From positions 1 to 46,632 of the forward strand of contig CAPPGO010000012.1 in NCBI GenBank assembly GCA_948678575.1: a DNA stretch of 46,632 nt. Reading direction: 5' to 3'. How positions within the stretch are numbered: position 1 is the first letter of the stretch; every line of letters starts with the position of its first letter. Under the pieces are notes generated by a model. The model made no database searches and was not told the origin of the DNA. It saw only the letters and a list, made by a program, of their open reading frames with translations. The translations under genes were made by a program, and so were the position numbers. Positions 17,728 to 25,541 of the stretch are shown piece by piece. The stretch comes from an uncultured Clostridia bacterium. GTDB lineage: Bacteria; Bacillota; Clostridia; TANB77; CAG-508.

Positions 17728-18643
17728 TCATCCCTTCAAAATAATATCTATATTACTTTGCATATTGTTAGTTGCGTCTAACCATGTTATTTCTTTATTT
17801 TTTCTAAACCAAGTAAGTTGTCGTTTAGCATAATGCCTTGTTTCTTGTTTTATCTTTTCTATCATTTCATCTTTTGTCAATTTTCCATCTAAATATTCTA
17901 CAACCTCTTTATATCCTAAACCTTGCATAGCTGTTGGGAAAGTAGAATATTTTTCTAGTAAATTTTTAACTTCTTCTATAAGACCTTGCTCAATCATAAT
18001 ATCTACTCTTTTGTTTATTCTTTCATAAAGCAAATCTCTATCCATTGTAATACCAAAAACTTTATAATTATATTTTACACCTTTTGCTCTTGATAAAATT
18101 TCCTGTTCTGTCTTTGTTTTTCCAGTTGCATGGAAAATTTCAAGAACACGAATAATTCTTTTTTTATCATTTGGACTAATAATTTCCATTGCTTTTTCGT
18201 CTATCTTAACAGCCTCATCATAAAGTTTTTTAAGTCCCTCTTCTGTCTCAGCTTCTTTCATAAGTGAATTTCTGTATTCTTCATCAAATTCCAATTCAGG
18301 ATATTCAATGCCGTAAATTACAGAATTAGCGTATAAACCAGTGCCACCAACAATAATTGGTGTTTTTCCCTTTGCTAAAATTTTTTCTATTGCTTGTTCA
18401 CAATCATTTTTAAAATCTGAAACAGTATATCTTTCACTTGGCAAAACAAAATCTACTAAATAATGTTCTATCCCTTCTTTTTCCTCTTCTGTAACTTTTG
18501 CTGTTCCTATATCCATATCTTTGTAAATTTGCATTGAATCACAAGAAATAATCTCACCATTTATTTGCTTAGCAAGTTCTATTGAAATCGCAGTTTTTCC
18601 GTGATGCAGTAGGACCAACAATTACAATTATTTTTGGTTTCAT
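17728..18643 (-). CDS. miaA: tRNA dimethylallyltransferase MiaA, requiring a +1 frameshift
   Basis: MiaA adds a dimethylallyl group to A37 of tRNAs that read UNN codons. Translation from ATG 18643 (AGGA just upstream, 6 bp after the mutL stop) gives MKPKIIVIVGPTAS and then meets CGG at 18601-18599. Skipping its C gives GKTAISIELAKQ, completing the P-loop GPTASGKT, then CDSMQIYKDMDIGTAK and the rest of the family for 304 residues, a normal length. Without the shift the product stops after 24 residues. A downstream-only reading that begins near 18621 would lack a P-loop, so it is not a functional alternative. The same CGGA arrangement breaks truA, recD2 and the LRR gene, so a simple pseudogene is unlikely. 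Confidence 0.9.
18598..18601 (-). other. CGGA recoding site in miaA
   Basis: On the minus strand the codons are GCA TCA CGG AAA. Dropping the C gives TCA GGA AAA ACT, i.e. Ser-Gly-Lys-Thr of the P-loop. In zero frame translation ends ten codons after the TCA. Confidence 0.85.
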
Positions 18644-18649
18644 TTTTTC

Positions 18650-21232
18650 CTACTTTCTTCTAGAAAATTTCTTTTCGATATCTGCTCTACTCATTTTTAT
18701 TGCAGTTATTGAGCCATGTTCAGTATCAAATGGATTTTCTAAAACTAATAATCTTTGTAATAATTCATCAATTTCTCTCTCATCGAGTGCTCTATTTATT
18801 CTAGTTGTTGCATTTTTTGCAACAGCTACAATAAATTTTTCTTCTTTTTCTTTTTTCTCATCTAATGCAACTCTATCTATTTCATTTAATACATTTATAA
18901 ATAATTGCTTTGTATTTAAGTCTTCGCAAAGACTTGGCACTGCTGTTAATTTTAATGTATTCTCGCCAAATTCTTCAAACATAAAACCTGCATTATTAAA
19001 TAATTCTATATTTTCTCGTGCAATTGACATTTCTCTATATGTAACAGTAACAATATCAGGCAACAATAAATTTTGACTATCTCTTCTTTCTGGATTAAAA
19101 TAATTGTCTTTTATTACTTCATAAGTAAGTCTTTCAAATGCTGCATTTTGATCTATGATATACATTTCATTATTAAGTTCTATAATAATATTTGTATCAA
19201 AAGCAGTACCTATAAGATTATAATTTATTCTTGCAGGAATTACTTCTTCATTTTCAAAAAGATTATCATTTTCAGCATTTATAAAATCTTTTGAAACATT
19301 AATTTTTTCTCTTTCTTTTTCTTCTATTTCGCGTTCTTTACGAATAATATTAGCATCTACTCCAAAAGTCTTTTTGTACATATTTGCAAATTCTGGTGTA
19401 ATTTCACTTGTATCATTCATTGCTTCTCTAACCCTAGATGTATCTATCATTTGCGTATTATCCATATTATTCATTTTTAATTCAAGTATTTTTGAAGTAA
19501 TATTTTCAACAGCTTCAATAGATGGCACGGTATCTTCAATTGTGTCATCTTCTTTTTTGGAAGTTGCTTCTTCTATATTAACCTCAGCTGTATCAAATTT
19601 ATTATCTTCTTTTTCTTCTTGTTTTAATTCTTTACTTAAATCTACTGTTTGAGTTTCTTGTGATACGGTTTCTTTGGTAGTTGGAATTATTTGCGTATCT
19701 TGAATTTCAATTTTTTTAGTAGTATCTAATGTTTGTGTTGCTTCTTTTAAAGCTGATGTTATATCAAAATCCAATTCTCTCGTATTACTACTTATTTTTG
19801 TATTTCCTAATTCAACTTCTTTTTCAATTATATCTTCATTAGTAACCATTGGAGTTACTAATGAATGTTCAACTTTATTTTCTTTAAGTTGCTCTTCTAT
19901 TTTAGGATATACTGCTGGTTCATTAGATTCTATTTCTTTTTCTGGTGTTGATAATTCTACATTTTCAACTTCTTCTTGTTTTTTATCTTCAACATCTTTT
20001 TTAAATTTACTTAAAATTTCTGCAATCTTAGATTTTGGTGCTTCTGTATTTTCAGCATGTTTAGATATTTCTTCTATTGGTTCACTTTTTATCTCTTCAC
20101 TAATGCTTGTACTTACTGGATTAGTAGAAACAGCTTCCACTTCTGTTGCAACAGCTGTTTTCACTTTTTCTACTGGCGTTATATTTTTTTCATCTAAAAT
20201 TATTTCTGGTTTCTCAAATTCAATTTGTGTTTTATTTTTTATAGCTATTGTTGCCAAACCTGCTTTTATTGCATTATAGACCGCTCTAAAAACTTCTGCT
20301 TCTTCCTCAAATCTTACTTCTAATTTTGCTGGATGAACATTAACATCTACTTTCTTTGAATCTAATTTTACATTAAGAATAAGAAAAGCATATTTACCAG
20401 ATGGTAATACTTCTCTATATGCTTGTTCAGCAGCAGTTGATAATTTAAAATCTTTTATATATCTATTATTAACAAAAAACATTTGATTTGATTTATTTGA
20501 TCTTGCAATATCTGGTGTACCAATAACACCAGTAACTTTCATATCTTCATAAGTATAATCAACATCTATAATTCCATTTGCAACATCTTTACCATAAATA
20601 CTATATATAATATTTTTAAAATCGCCACTTCCATTTGTTTGAAGTAAGACTTTACCATTGCTTATTAACTTTATAGCTACATCTCTATTTATTAAAGCAA
20701 TTCTAGTAACAACAGTTTCTACATAACCAGCCTCTGTGTAATCTTTTTTCAAAAATTTATATCTAACAGGTGTGTTATAAAACAAATTCTGAACTGTTAT
20801 TCTTGTACCTTTTTGAGTAGCTACTTCGCCTGTTTCCAAGGTTTTTCCACCTTCAATTACTATCTTATGTCCAAGTTGTTCACCTTCTGTTCTCGAAACC
20901 ATTTCTACTTTTGAAATTGCTGCAACACTAGCCAAAGCTTCACCTCTAAATCCCATTGTTTTAACAAGTTCTAAATCTTCTGCCTTTCTTATTTTACTTG
21001 TTGCATGTCTTTCAAAAGCATTTTCCATATCATCAGCTACAATACCTGAACCATCATCTGTAATTCTAATTAACGATATTCCACCTTTTTCAATTTCAAT
21101 AGTTATGTTTTTTGCACCAGCATCAATTGAATTTTCTACCATTTCTTTTACAACAGAAGATGGTCTTTCAATAACTTCTCCTGCTGCTATTTGGTTTATC
21201 GTTAGGTCATCTAAAAGTACGATTTTTCCCAT
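18650..21232 (-). CDS. mutL: DNA mismatch repair protein MutL with long linker and degenerate endonuclease site
   Basis: MutL couples mismatch recognition to strand removal. The N-terminal GHKL ATPase is intact: IAAGEVIERPSSVVKEMVEN, DDGSGI, RHATSKI and GFRGEALASVAAI. Residues about 335-660 form an unusually long, low-complexity acidic linker, making the protein 860 residues against the usual 600-650. The C-terminal domain has DQNAAFERLTYE where endonuclease MutL has DQHAxxExxxxE, and HGS preceded by Asp-Thr-Glu where CPHGRP is expected. Strand-nicking activity is therefore doubtful. The start at 21232 is supported by GAGGA; ATG 21268 has no ribosome site. miaA follows by 6 bp. Confidence 0.93.
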   Translation of the reverse strand: MGKIVLLDDLTINQIAAGEVIERPSSVVKEMVENSIDAGAKNITIEIEKGGISLIRITDDGSGIVADDMENAFERHATSKIRKAEDLELVKTMGFRGEALASVAAISKVEMVSRTEGEQLGHKIVIEGGKTLETGEVATQKGTRITVQNLFYNTPVRYKFLKKDYTEAGYVETVVTRIALINRDVAIKLISNGKVLLQTNGSGDFKNIIYSIYGKDVANGIIDVDYTYEDMKVTGVIGTPDIARSNKSNQMFFVNNRYIKDFKLSTAAEQAYREVLPSGKYAFLILNVKLDSKKVDVNVHPAKLEVRFEEEAEVFRAVYNAIKAGLATIAIKNKTQIEFEKPEIILDEKNITPVEKVKTAVATEVEAVSTNPVSTSISEEIKSEPIEEISKHAENTEAPKSKIAEILSKFKKDVEDKKQEEVENVELSTPEKEIESNEPAVYPKIEEQLKENKVEHSLVTPMVTNEDIIEKEVELGNTKISSNTRELDFDITSALKEATQTLDTTKKIEIQDTQIIPTTKETVSQETQTVDLSKELKQEEKEDNKFDTAEVNIEEATSKKEDDTIEDTVPSIEAVENITSKILELKMNNMDNTQMIDTSRVREAMNDTSEITPEFANMYKKTFGVDANIIRKEREIEEKEREKINVSKDFINAENDNLFENEEVIPARINYNLIGTAFDTNIIIELNNEMYIIDQNAAFERLTYEVIKDNYFNPERRDSQNLLLPDIVTVTYREMSIARENIELFNNAGFMFEEFGENTLKLTAVPSLCEDLNTKQLFINVLNEIDRVALDEKKEKEEKFIVAVAKNATTRINRALDEREIDELLQRLLVLENPFDTEHGSITAIKMSRADIEKKFSRRK

Positions 21233-21321
21233 CGTTTTTCCTCTTTCTAAAAAATATAATTCTTCCATTCTATGTGATTATATCATTAAAAAATTTTTTT
21301 GTATATCTTTTTTATGAAATT

Positions 21322-21666
21322 TTATCTATTTCTACAACTGCAACCACAAGACGAATTTGTTCTTGTATTTATGCAAGAATTTATACTTGTATTAGAACAT
21401 GAATTGTTAGCTGTATTAGAGCATGAATTTGTATTTGAATTATTCTCAAAAAACATAACAAGCAATGCTGTCAAAAAAGCCAATATTGTATATATTATTG
21501 CAGCAATAATTAATTCAGCTGTTCCACCCAAAGCAAATGCAACAATTAAATATATAGCAAAAGTAATTCCTGCAATTTTATATGGACATTTTATAATTGT
21601 TTGAAAAATTCCAGCCAATATGATTGTAGCTATTGGAAGAGCGAAAAAAATTAGCAAATTGTTCAT
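21322..21666 (-). CDS. small membrane protein (DUF2651-like) with Asn/Cys-rich tail
   Basis: Residues 1-75 form about three transmembrane helices and resemble the DUF2651/YbeF type of small Firmicutes membrane protein; this family assignment is tentative. The C-terminal 40 residues are hydrophilic and built of Asn, Ser, Thr and seven Cys in a loose repeat (NSNTNSCSNTANNSCSNTS then CxCxC). The tail probably faces out or binds a metal, but this is inference. The start has AAGGAGG upstream. It sits between mutL and truA with short gaps and appears to belong to the same minus-strand transcription unit. Confidence 0.7.
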   Translation of the reverse strand: MNNLLIFFALPIATIILAGIFQTIIKCPYKIAGITFAIYLIVAFALGGTAELIIAAIIYTILAFLTALLVMFFENNSNTNSCSNTANNSCSNTSINSCINTRTNSSCGCSCRNR

Positions 21667-21719
21667 ATATTAAACCTCCTTGTTTAATATATTTTATTCA
21701 CTAATTTTCTTTTTCGTGA

Positions 21720-22458
21720 TTACATATAATTTACTTTAATTAAGCAAAGTCCAGATGGTGGCAAAGTTTTTCCAGCTTTGCTTCTATCTTTACTTTCAAT
21801 TATATCTTTTATTTCTTCTGGTTTAATCTTCTCTAATCCGACATCAAGTAAAGTTCCAGCTATTATTCTAACCATATTATATAAAAATCCATTTCCTGTA
21901 AGTTCTATATATACTCTTTCATTATCTTCCCAAACCTCTGCTTTATAGATTTTTCTTACACTACTTTTAGAACTCGTTCCACTTGCTTTAAATGCAGAAA
22001 AATCATGCTCTCCTTCAAAAAATTTTGCTCCTTCAATCATTTTTTGAACATTTAATTTTATAGGAAAATGATATTCCATCTCTCTATATAAAGCTGTTCC
22101 ATATTTTGAATTATTAATTGTATATCTATATGTTTTTTCTTTTACTGAATATCTACTATGAAATCTTTCATCTACTTCTTCCGCACCTTTTATTACAATG
22201 CTCTTCTTTAATTTTGAATTTATTGCAATAGCAAATTTATCAATCGGAATATTGCTTTCTGTTTTAAAATTAGCAACTTGTCCGAAGCGCATTTACTCCT
22301 GCATCTGTTCTACCAGATGCAATTAAATCTATTTTTTCTCCTGTTATTTCTCCTATTGCTCGTTCTATCTCCCCTTGAATATTCAATTTATTAGGTTGTT
22401 TTTGCCAACCATTGAATTTAGTTCCATCATATTCTATTAGTAATTTTATATTTCTCAA
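21720..22458 (-). CDS. truA: tRNA pseudouridine(38-40) synthase TruA, requiring a +1 frameshift
   Basis: TruA converts uridines 38-40 in the anticodon arm to pseudouridine. From TTG 22458 (AGGAG upstream) the first 58 residues end in SGRTDAGVNAL, including the catalytic aspartate of GRTDAG. Next is CGG at 22284-22282. Dropping the C gives GQVANF, exactly the expected GRTDAGVxALGQVAxF, and the remainder (FSAFKASGTSSKS, VRIIAGTLLDVG) completes a 245-residue enzyme of normal length. Without the shift translation ends after 62 residues. The downstream part cannot work alone since it lacks the catalytic loop. The same CGGA pattern occurs in miaA, recD2 and the LRR gene. Confidence 0.92.
22281..22284 (-). 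other. CGGA recoding site in truA
   Basis: Minus-strand codons are GCG CTT CGG ACA. Skipping C gives CTT GGA CAA GTT, i.e. Leu-Gly-Gln-Val. An AGGAG lies about 13 nt upstream, but no similar box occurs at the other four sites, so it is probably incidental. Confidence 0.85.
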
Positions 22459-22549
22459 AATTTTACTCCTTTAAACTTAATGTCTTTTTATTATAACAAT
22501 TAATTTGTAATATGTAAATGTTTATAACACATGAATAATCGTCCAAAAC

Positions 22550-22578
22550 TTGTAATTTTTGTCATTTTGTGGTATAAT
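22550..22578 (+). promoter_or_regulatory. promoter of the HAD phosphatase gene
   Basis: TTGTAA (22550-22555) and a perfect TATAAT (22573-22578) are 17 bp apart, with an extended -10 TGG. This leaves a leader of about 100 nt before the gene. Confidence 0.75.
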
Positions 22579-22587
22579 ATAGCTATT

Positions 22588-22660
22588 CGAACGAAGTGAG
22601 TTACAGATATATTATACATTGGAGCAATAAAAACAAACGAAGTAAGTTACAAATGTATTA
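22588..22660 (+). repeat. two imperfect 27-bp direct repeats in the HAD leader
   Basis: Copies at 22588-22614 and 22634-22660 agree at 23 of 27 positions around the core ACGAAGTRAGTTACA. They lie entirely in the 5' leader, 46 bp apart. Their role is unknown; a tandem regulatory or translational site, or a decayed small repeat, are both possible. Confidence 0.6.
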
Positions 22661-22685
22661 AACGATTGTATTGGGAGTATTGTAA

Positions 22686-23534
22686 ATGAGTATAAAACTT
22701 GTTGCCAGTGATTTGGATGGAACAATAATTGATCGTAATAATTTCATAGCAAACGAAAACTTTAAAGCCATAGATAGACTACATTCTAAAAATATTGATT
22801 TTGTCGTTTGTACTGGAAAATCTTATTCAGTTTCAAAATCAATTTGTCAAAATTTTCAAGCTAAATATGGTATTTTTGGTAATGGCGCTCAAATTATTGA
22901 CTTACAAACCGGCGAAGAATTAAACAGAAAAACTCTAAAACAAAAACAAATTAATTATTGCATAAAACTTGCAAGAAAAAATAATCTCCACATACATTTT
23001 TACACAGAAGATTCAATAGTTACAGAAAATTTACAATATATGGATTTAAGAAATTATATTTTAAAAGACTTAAATTCCACTGAACTAAAATTTATTATTG
23101 TTCCAGATATTGAAAAATATATTGAAGAACACCAACCTGACATTTTCAGTTTTATTATAAGTAGTGATAATAATTTGTCAGATTTAGAAAAAGATATAAA
23201 CAAACATTTAACTGTAAGTACAAGTTTAATAAGTAAAAGAGGCGTTTATAAAGATAATATTATAAATAAAGAATATGAATATATAAATATTGCTCCAAAC
23301 AACATAAACAAAAATCATGCTTTATCATTTCTTTCTAACTATTTGCAAATTCCTCAATCTGAAATGCTTGCAATTGGCGATAATGTAAACGATTTAGAAA
23401 TGGTAAAACATTCTGGAATTGGAATTGCTGTTGGAGATGCTTATTCCGAACTAAAAGATGCTGCTCAATATGTTACACAAAAGAATGTAACAGATGGAGC
23501 CTTTGCAGAAGCAATAAATAAATTTATAGTTTAA
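22686..23534 (+). CDS. Cof-type HAD-superfamily phosphatase
   Basis: A cytoplasmic sugar-phosphate or nucleotide phosphatase of the Cof/YidA type. Motif I is ASDLDGTIID (residues about 7-16, two aspartates), motif III lysine and motif IV GDNVNDLEM (near residue 237) are present. The C2-type cap lies between about residues 85 and 195. At 282 residues it is typical. GGGAG lies upstream of ATG. It is one of only two genes on the plus strand, faces divergently from truA and converges on cdaA, with which it shares a terminator. The substrate cannot be told from sequence. Confidence 0.9.
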   Translation: MSIKLVASDLDGTIIDRNNFIANENFKAIDRLHSKNIDFVVCTGKSYSVSKSICQNFQAKYGIFGNGAQIIDLQTGEELNRKTLKQKQINYCIKLARKNNLHIHFYTEDSIVTENLQYMDLRNYILKDLNSTELKFIIVPDIEKYIEEHQPDIFSFIISSDNNLSDLEKDINKHLTVSTSLISKRGVYKDNIINKEYEYINIAPNNINKNHALSFLSNYLQIPQSEMLAIGDNVNDLEMVKHSGIGIAVGDAYSELKDAAQYVTQKNVTDGAFAEAINKFIV

Positions 23535-23544
23535 GCAAAACTAT

Positions 23545-23568
23545 AAGGGTAGATTTTAATCTACCCTT
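23545..23568. terminator. bidirectional terminator between the HAD gene and cdaA
   Basis: An 11-bp perfect stem (23545-23555 with 23558-23568) and T-rich flanks on the plus side. One arm contains the cdaA stop codon, so the cdaA reading frame ends inside the hairpin. Confidence 0.8.
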
Positions 23569-24460
23569 TATTTTGTTCTGATTTTTTTAAATCACTATTT
23601 GCATTTTTTTCTTGCTTAACTCTACCTTCATTTATTAGATTTTTAAGCAATATTTTCTTTAAAACATCTTCTCTTAAATCTGCTATTAAAGTTCCATCTT
23701 TGGCAATAGATACTTTACCAGTTTCTTCTGATACTACTACTGCAATACAGTCTGATTCCTTAGAAACACCAATGGCTGCTCTATGTCTTGTTCCTAATTC
23801 TCTTGCTATATCTTGATCATCTGCTAATGGTAACATACAAGAAGCTGCTGCAATTTTATTATCGCTAATGATTACTGCACCATCATGAAGAGGTGTATTT
23901 GGTATAAATATATTACATAATAATTGTGGAGAAATTTCTGCATCAATAGGAATACCAGTTGATATAATGTCTTGAATTTTAACATCTCTTTCAAAAATGA
24001 TTAAAGCTCCTGTTTTAGACTTAGCAAGTTCCATAACTGCTATTACTATTTTATATACATTTTCCTTTTTCTTTGATTCTATATCTTTATTTAATCCTAA
24101 AAAATTTGTGAACTTATTTGCACCAAGTTGTTCTAAACCACGTCGAATTTCTGGTTGAAATATAACTATAAACATTATACCACCATACATCATAAGTATA
24201 GACAATATATAATTTAAGATTTTTAATCCTAACAAATTACTAATAATTGTTATTATAACTAATATAACAATACCTTTTAATAATTGCCAAGCCCTAGTAT
24301 TTTTAATCATTTTACAAGCATATATTATTAAGGTAATTACAATAGCTAAATCTATAATAGTAAGTATTATACCTGCTGGATTATTTAAAGTACTTTTTAT
24401 ATATTCTATAATATCAATTCTATATACTTGATTTACAGAATTCAATAAACTTTCTAACAT
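23561..24460 (-). CDS. cdaA: diadenylate cyclase CdaA (c-di-AMP synthase)
   Basis: Makes cyclic di-AMP from two ATP and thereby controls potassium and osmotic balance and cell-wall functions. Three transmembrane helices (about residues 33-110) precede the DisA_N cyclase domain. The catalytic LHDGAVII and GTRHRAAIGVSKESD motifs are intact, as is VSEETGKVSIAKDG. It is 299 residues long, in the usual range. ATG 24460 follows AAGGAG, which overlaps the stop of the small upstream gene, so translation is probably coupled. The usual partner cdaR is not adjacent; a convergent gene follows instead. Confidence 0.95.
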   Translation of the reverse strand: MLESLLNSVNQVYRIDIIEYIKSTLNNPAGIILTIIDLAIVITLIIYACKMIKNTRAWQLLKGIVILVIITIISNLLGLKILNYILSILMMYGGIMFIVIFQPEIRRGLEQLGANKFTNFLGLNKDIESKKKENVYKIVIAVMELAKSKTGALIIFERDVKIQDIISTGIPIDAEISPQLLCNIFIPNTPLHDGAVIISDNKIAAASCMLPLADDQDIARELGTRHRAAIGVSKESDCIAVVVSEETGKVSIAKDGTLIADLREDVLKKILLKNLINEGRVKQEKNANSDLKKSEQNKG

Positions 24461-24471
24461 CTAATTTCTCC

Positions 24472-24573
24472 TTATTGTAATGCAGCGATTACATAATATA
24501 TTAATGTTCCACAAACTGATAAAAGCATTAAAGCACATAAAAATCCTGCTAAAATTTTTTTTAAAATTTTCAT
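24472..24573 (-). CDS. 33-residue membrane peptide translationally coupled to cdaA
   Basis: A short reading frame (MKILKKILAGFLCALMLLSV, then CGTLIYYVIAALQ) with GGAG eight bases before ATG. The basic N-terminus plus a single hydrophobic helix marks it as an integral membrane microprotein. Its stop TAA is fused to the AAGGAG ribosome site of cdaA 12 bp upstream of that gene. The tight packing implies that the two are co-translated. A role in regulating the membrane-bound CdaA is an inference; it resembles no peptide I know. Confidence 0.7.
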   Translation of the reverse strand: MKILKKILAGFLCALMLLSVCGTLIYYVIAALQ

Positions 24574-24660
24574 TACATTTTCTCCTTTTTCTTTAAGTTA
24601 ACAATTATAGTTTATCATATTGAATTTTATATTTCAATACAAAAAAATGTAAAATACTTA

Positions 24661-24683
24661 AAAAGCACCTATTAAAGGTGCCT
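24661..24683 (-). terminator. terminator after the spoIIQ-like gene
   Basis: GCACCT (24665-24670) pairs with AGGTGC (24676-24681), followed by T-rich sequence on the minus strand, 6 bp past the stop. The stretch from here to 24600 contains the probable promoter region (TATAAT near 24604) of the cdaA microprotein, without a good -35. Confidence 0.75.
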
Positions 24684-24688
24684 TCTTT

Positions 24689-25483
24689 CTATTTAAAATA
24701 CAAAGTAGGATTTACATATTCTCCATCTTTTATCATTTCAAAATGCAAATGTGCTTCTTCTACAACTTCAAAACTTGCTGTTTCTCCAATAGTACCTATT
24801 GTTCTACCTTTTTCTATTTCCTGACCTTCACTTATAAAATCTGCTGTTAATAAATTAGAATATACTGTTTTAAATCCATCTCTATGTGCAATTGTCACAG
24901 TTAAACCATATCTAGGATCATTTTTTATGCTCTCAACTATACCTTCGGCACTTGCTATAACCACAGTTGTTTTTGGAGCTTTTATATCAATTCCATTATG
25001 AACTGTCCATTCTTCTAATGTTTCAGAATAAACCAATGTTTCATTTGCAAAATCTTTCATTATTTCGCCATTTACTGGTGCAATAAAAGTAAGTGGTTCT
25101 ACCAGAGCTGGTTCTTCTGTCTTTTCTTCTACTTGTTCTGTTTTTTCCTCAACTACTGTATTTTCTTGAATTTTACTTTCATCATGTTTTGCAATTTCTT
25201 GTTTTTTAGTAGTATTTTCCAATACTGCTTCTTTTTTCACTTCGTTTATTGCTTTGTCTTGTGTAGAACTGGCAGTAGTTGTATCAACTGTATTTGAGTT
25301 AGGAACAACTGCATTTATGCTACCTAAATCTAAAATACTTTGTCTTGCACTTTCTTGAAGTTTTTTATTATATAAATTAAATATTAATGTAAAAACTATT
25401 ATTGTTAGTACCAACGCTATACCAAAAACAATACTTATTTTTCTTAATTTATCTTCTTCTCTAAAATAATCTCTTCTACTCAT
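24689..25483 (-). CDS. spoIIQ: SpoIIQ-like M23-family protein
   Basis: SpoIIQ is made in the forespore, spans into the intermembrane space and binds SpoIIIAH, forming the channel needed for late forespore gene expression. One N-terminal transmembrane helix (about residues 17-38) is followed by a Thr/Glu/Lys-rich linker and an M23/LysM-like peptidase domain. The zinc residues appear present: HNGIDIKAP and HLHFEM, so the site may be active as in clostridial SpoIIQ. ATG 25483 is chosen because GGAGG sits five bases upstream; a frame starting at 25549 has none. It directly follows spoIID, the typical clostridial order. Confidence 0.85.
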   Translation of the reverse strand: MSRRDYFREEDKLRKISIVFGIALVLTIIVFTLIFNLYNKKLQESARQSILDLGSINAVVPNSNTVDTTTASSTQDKAINEVKKEAVLENTTKKQEIAKHDESKIQENTVVEEKTEQVEEKTEEPALVEPLTFIAPVNGEIMKDFANETLVYSETLEEWTVHNGIDIKAPKTTVVIASAEGIVESIKNDPRYGLTVTIAHRDGFKTVYSNLLTADFISEGQEIEKGRTIGTIGETASFEVVEEAHLHFEMIKDGEYVNPTLYFK

Positions 25484-25541
25484 TTTACCCTCCATTTTTA
25501 GCTTTATTTGATAAAATAAGTATCTGCATTTTAAAGTAAAA

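Noticed and set aside
18602..18621. miaA starting downstream with MLVLLHHGKTAI
   Set aside because: This reading lacks the P-loop start and has no ribosome site; it is created by the shifted frame.
17728..18643. miaA as a simple pseudogene or assembly error
   Set aside because: The single extra base is the same base in the same context as at four other sites, and both halves are fully conserved. Sequencing error is still possible in principle and must be checked on reads.
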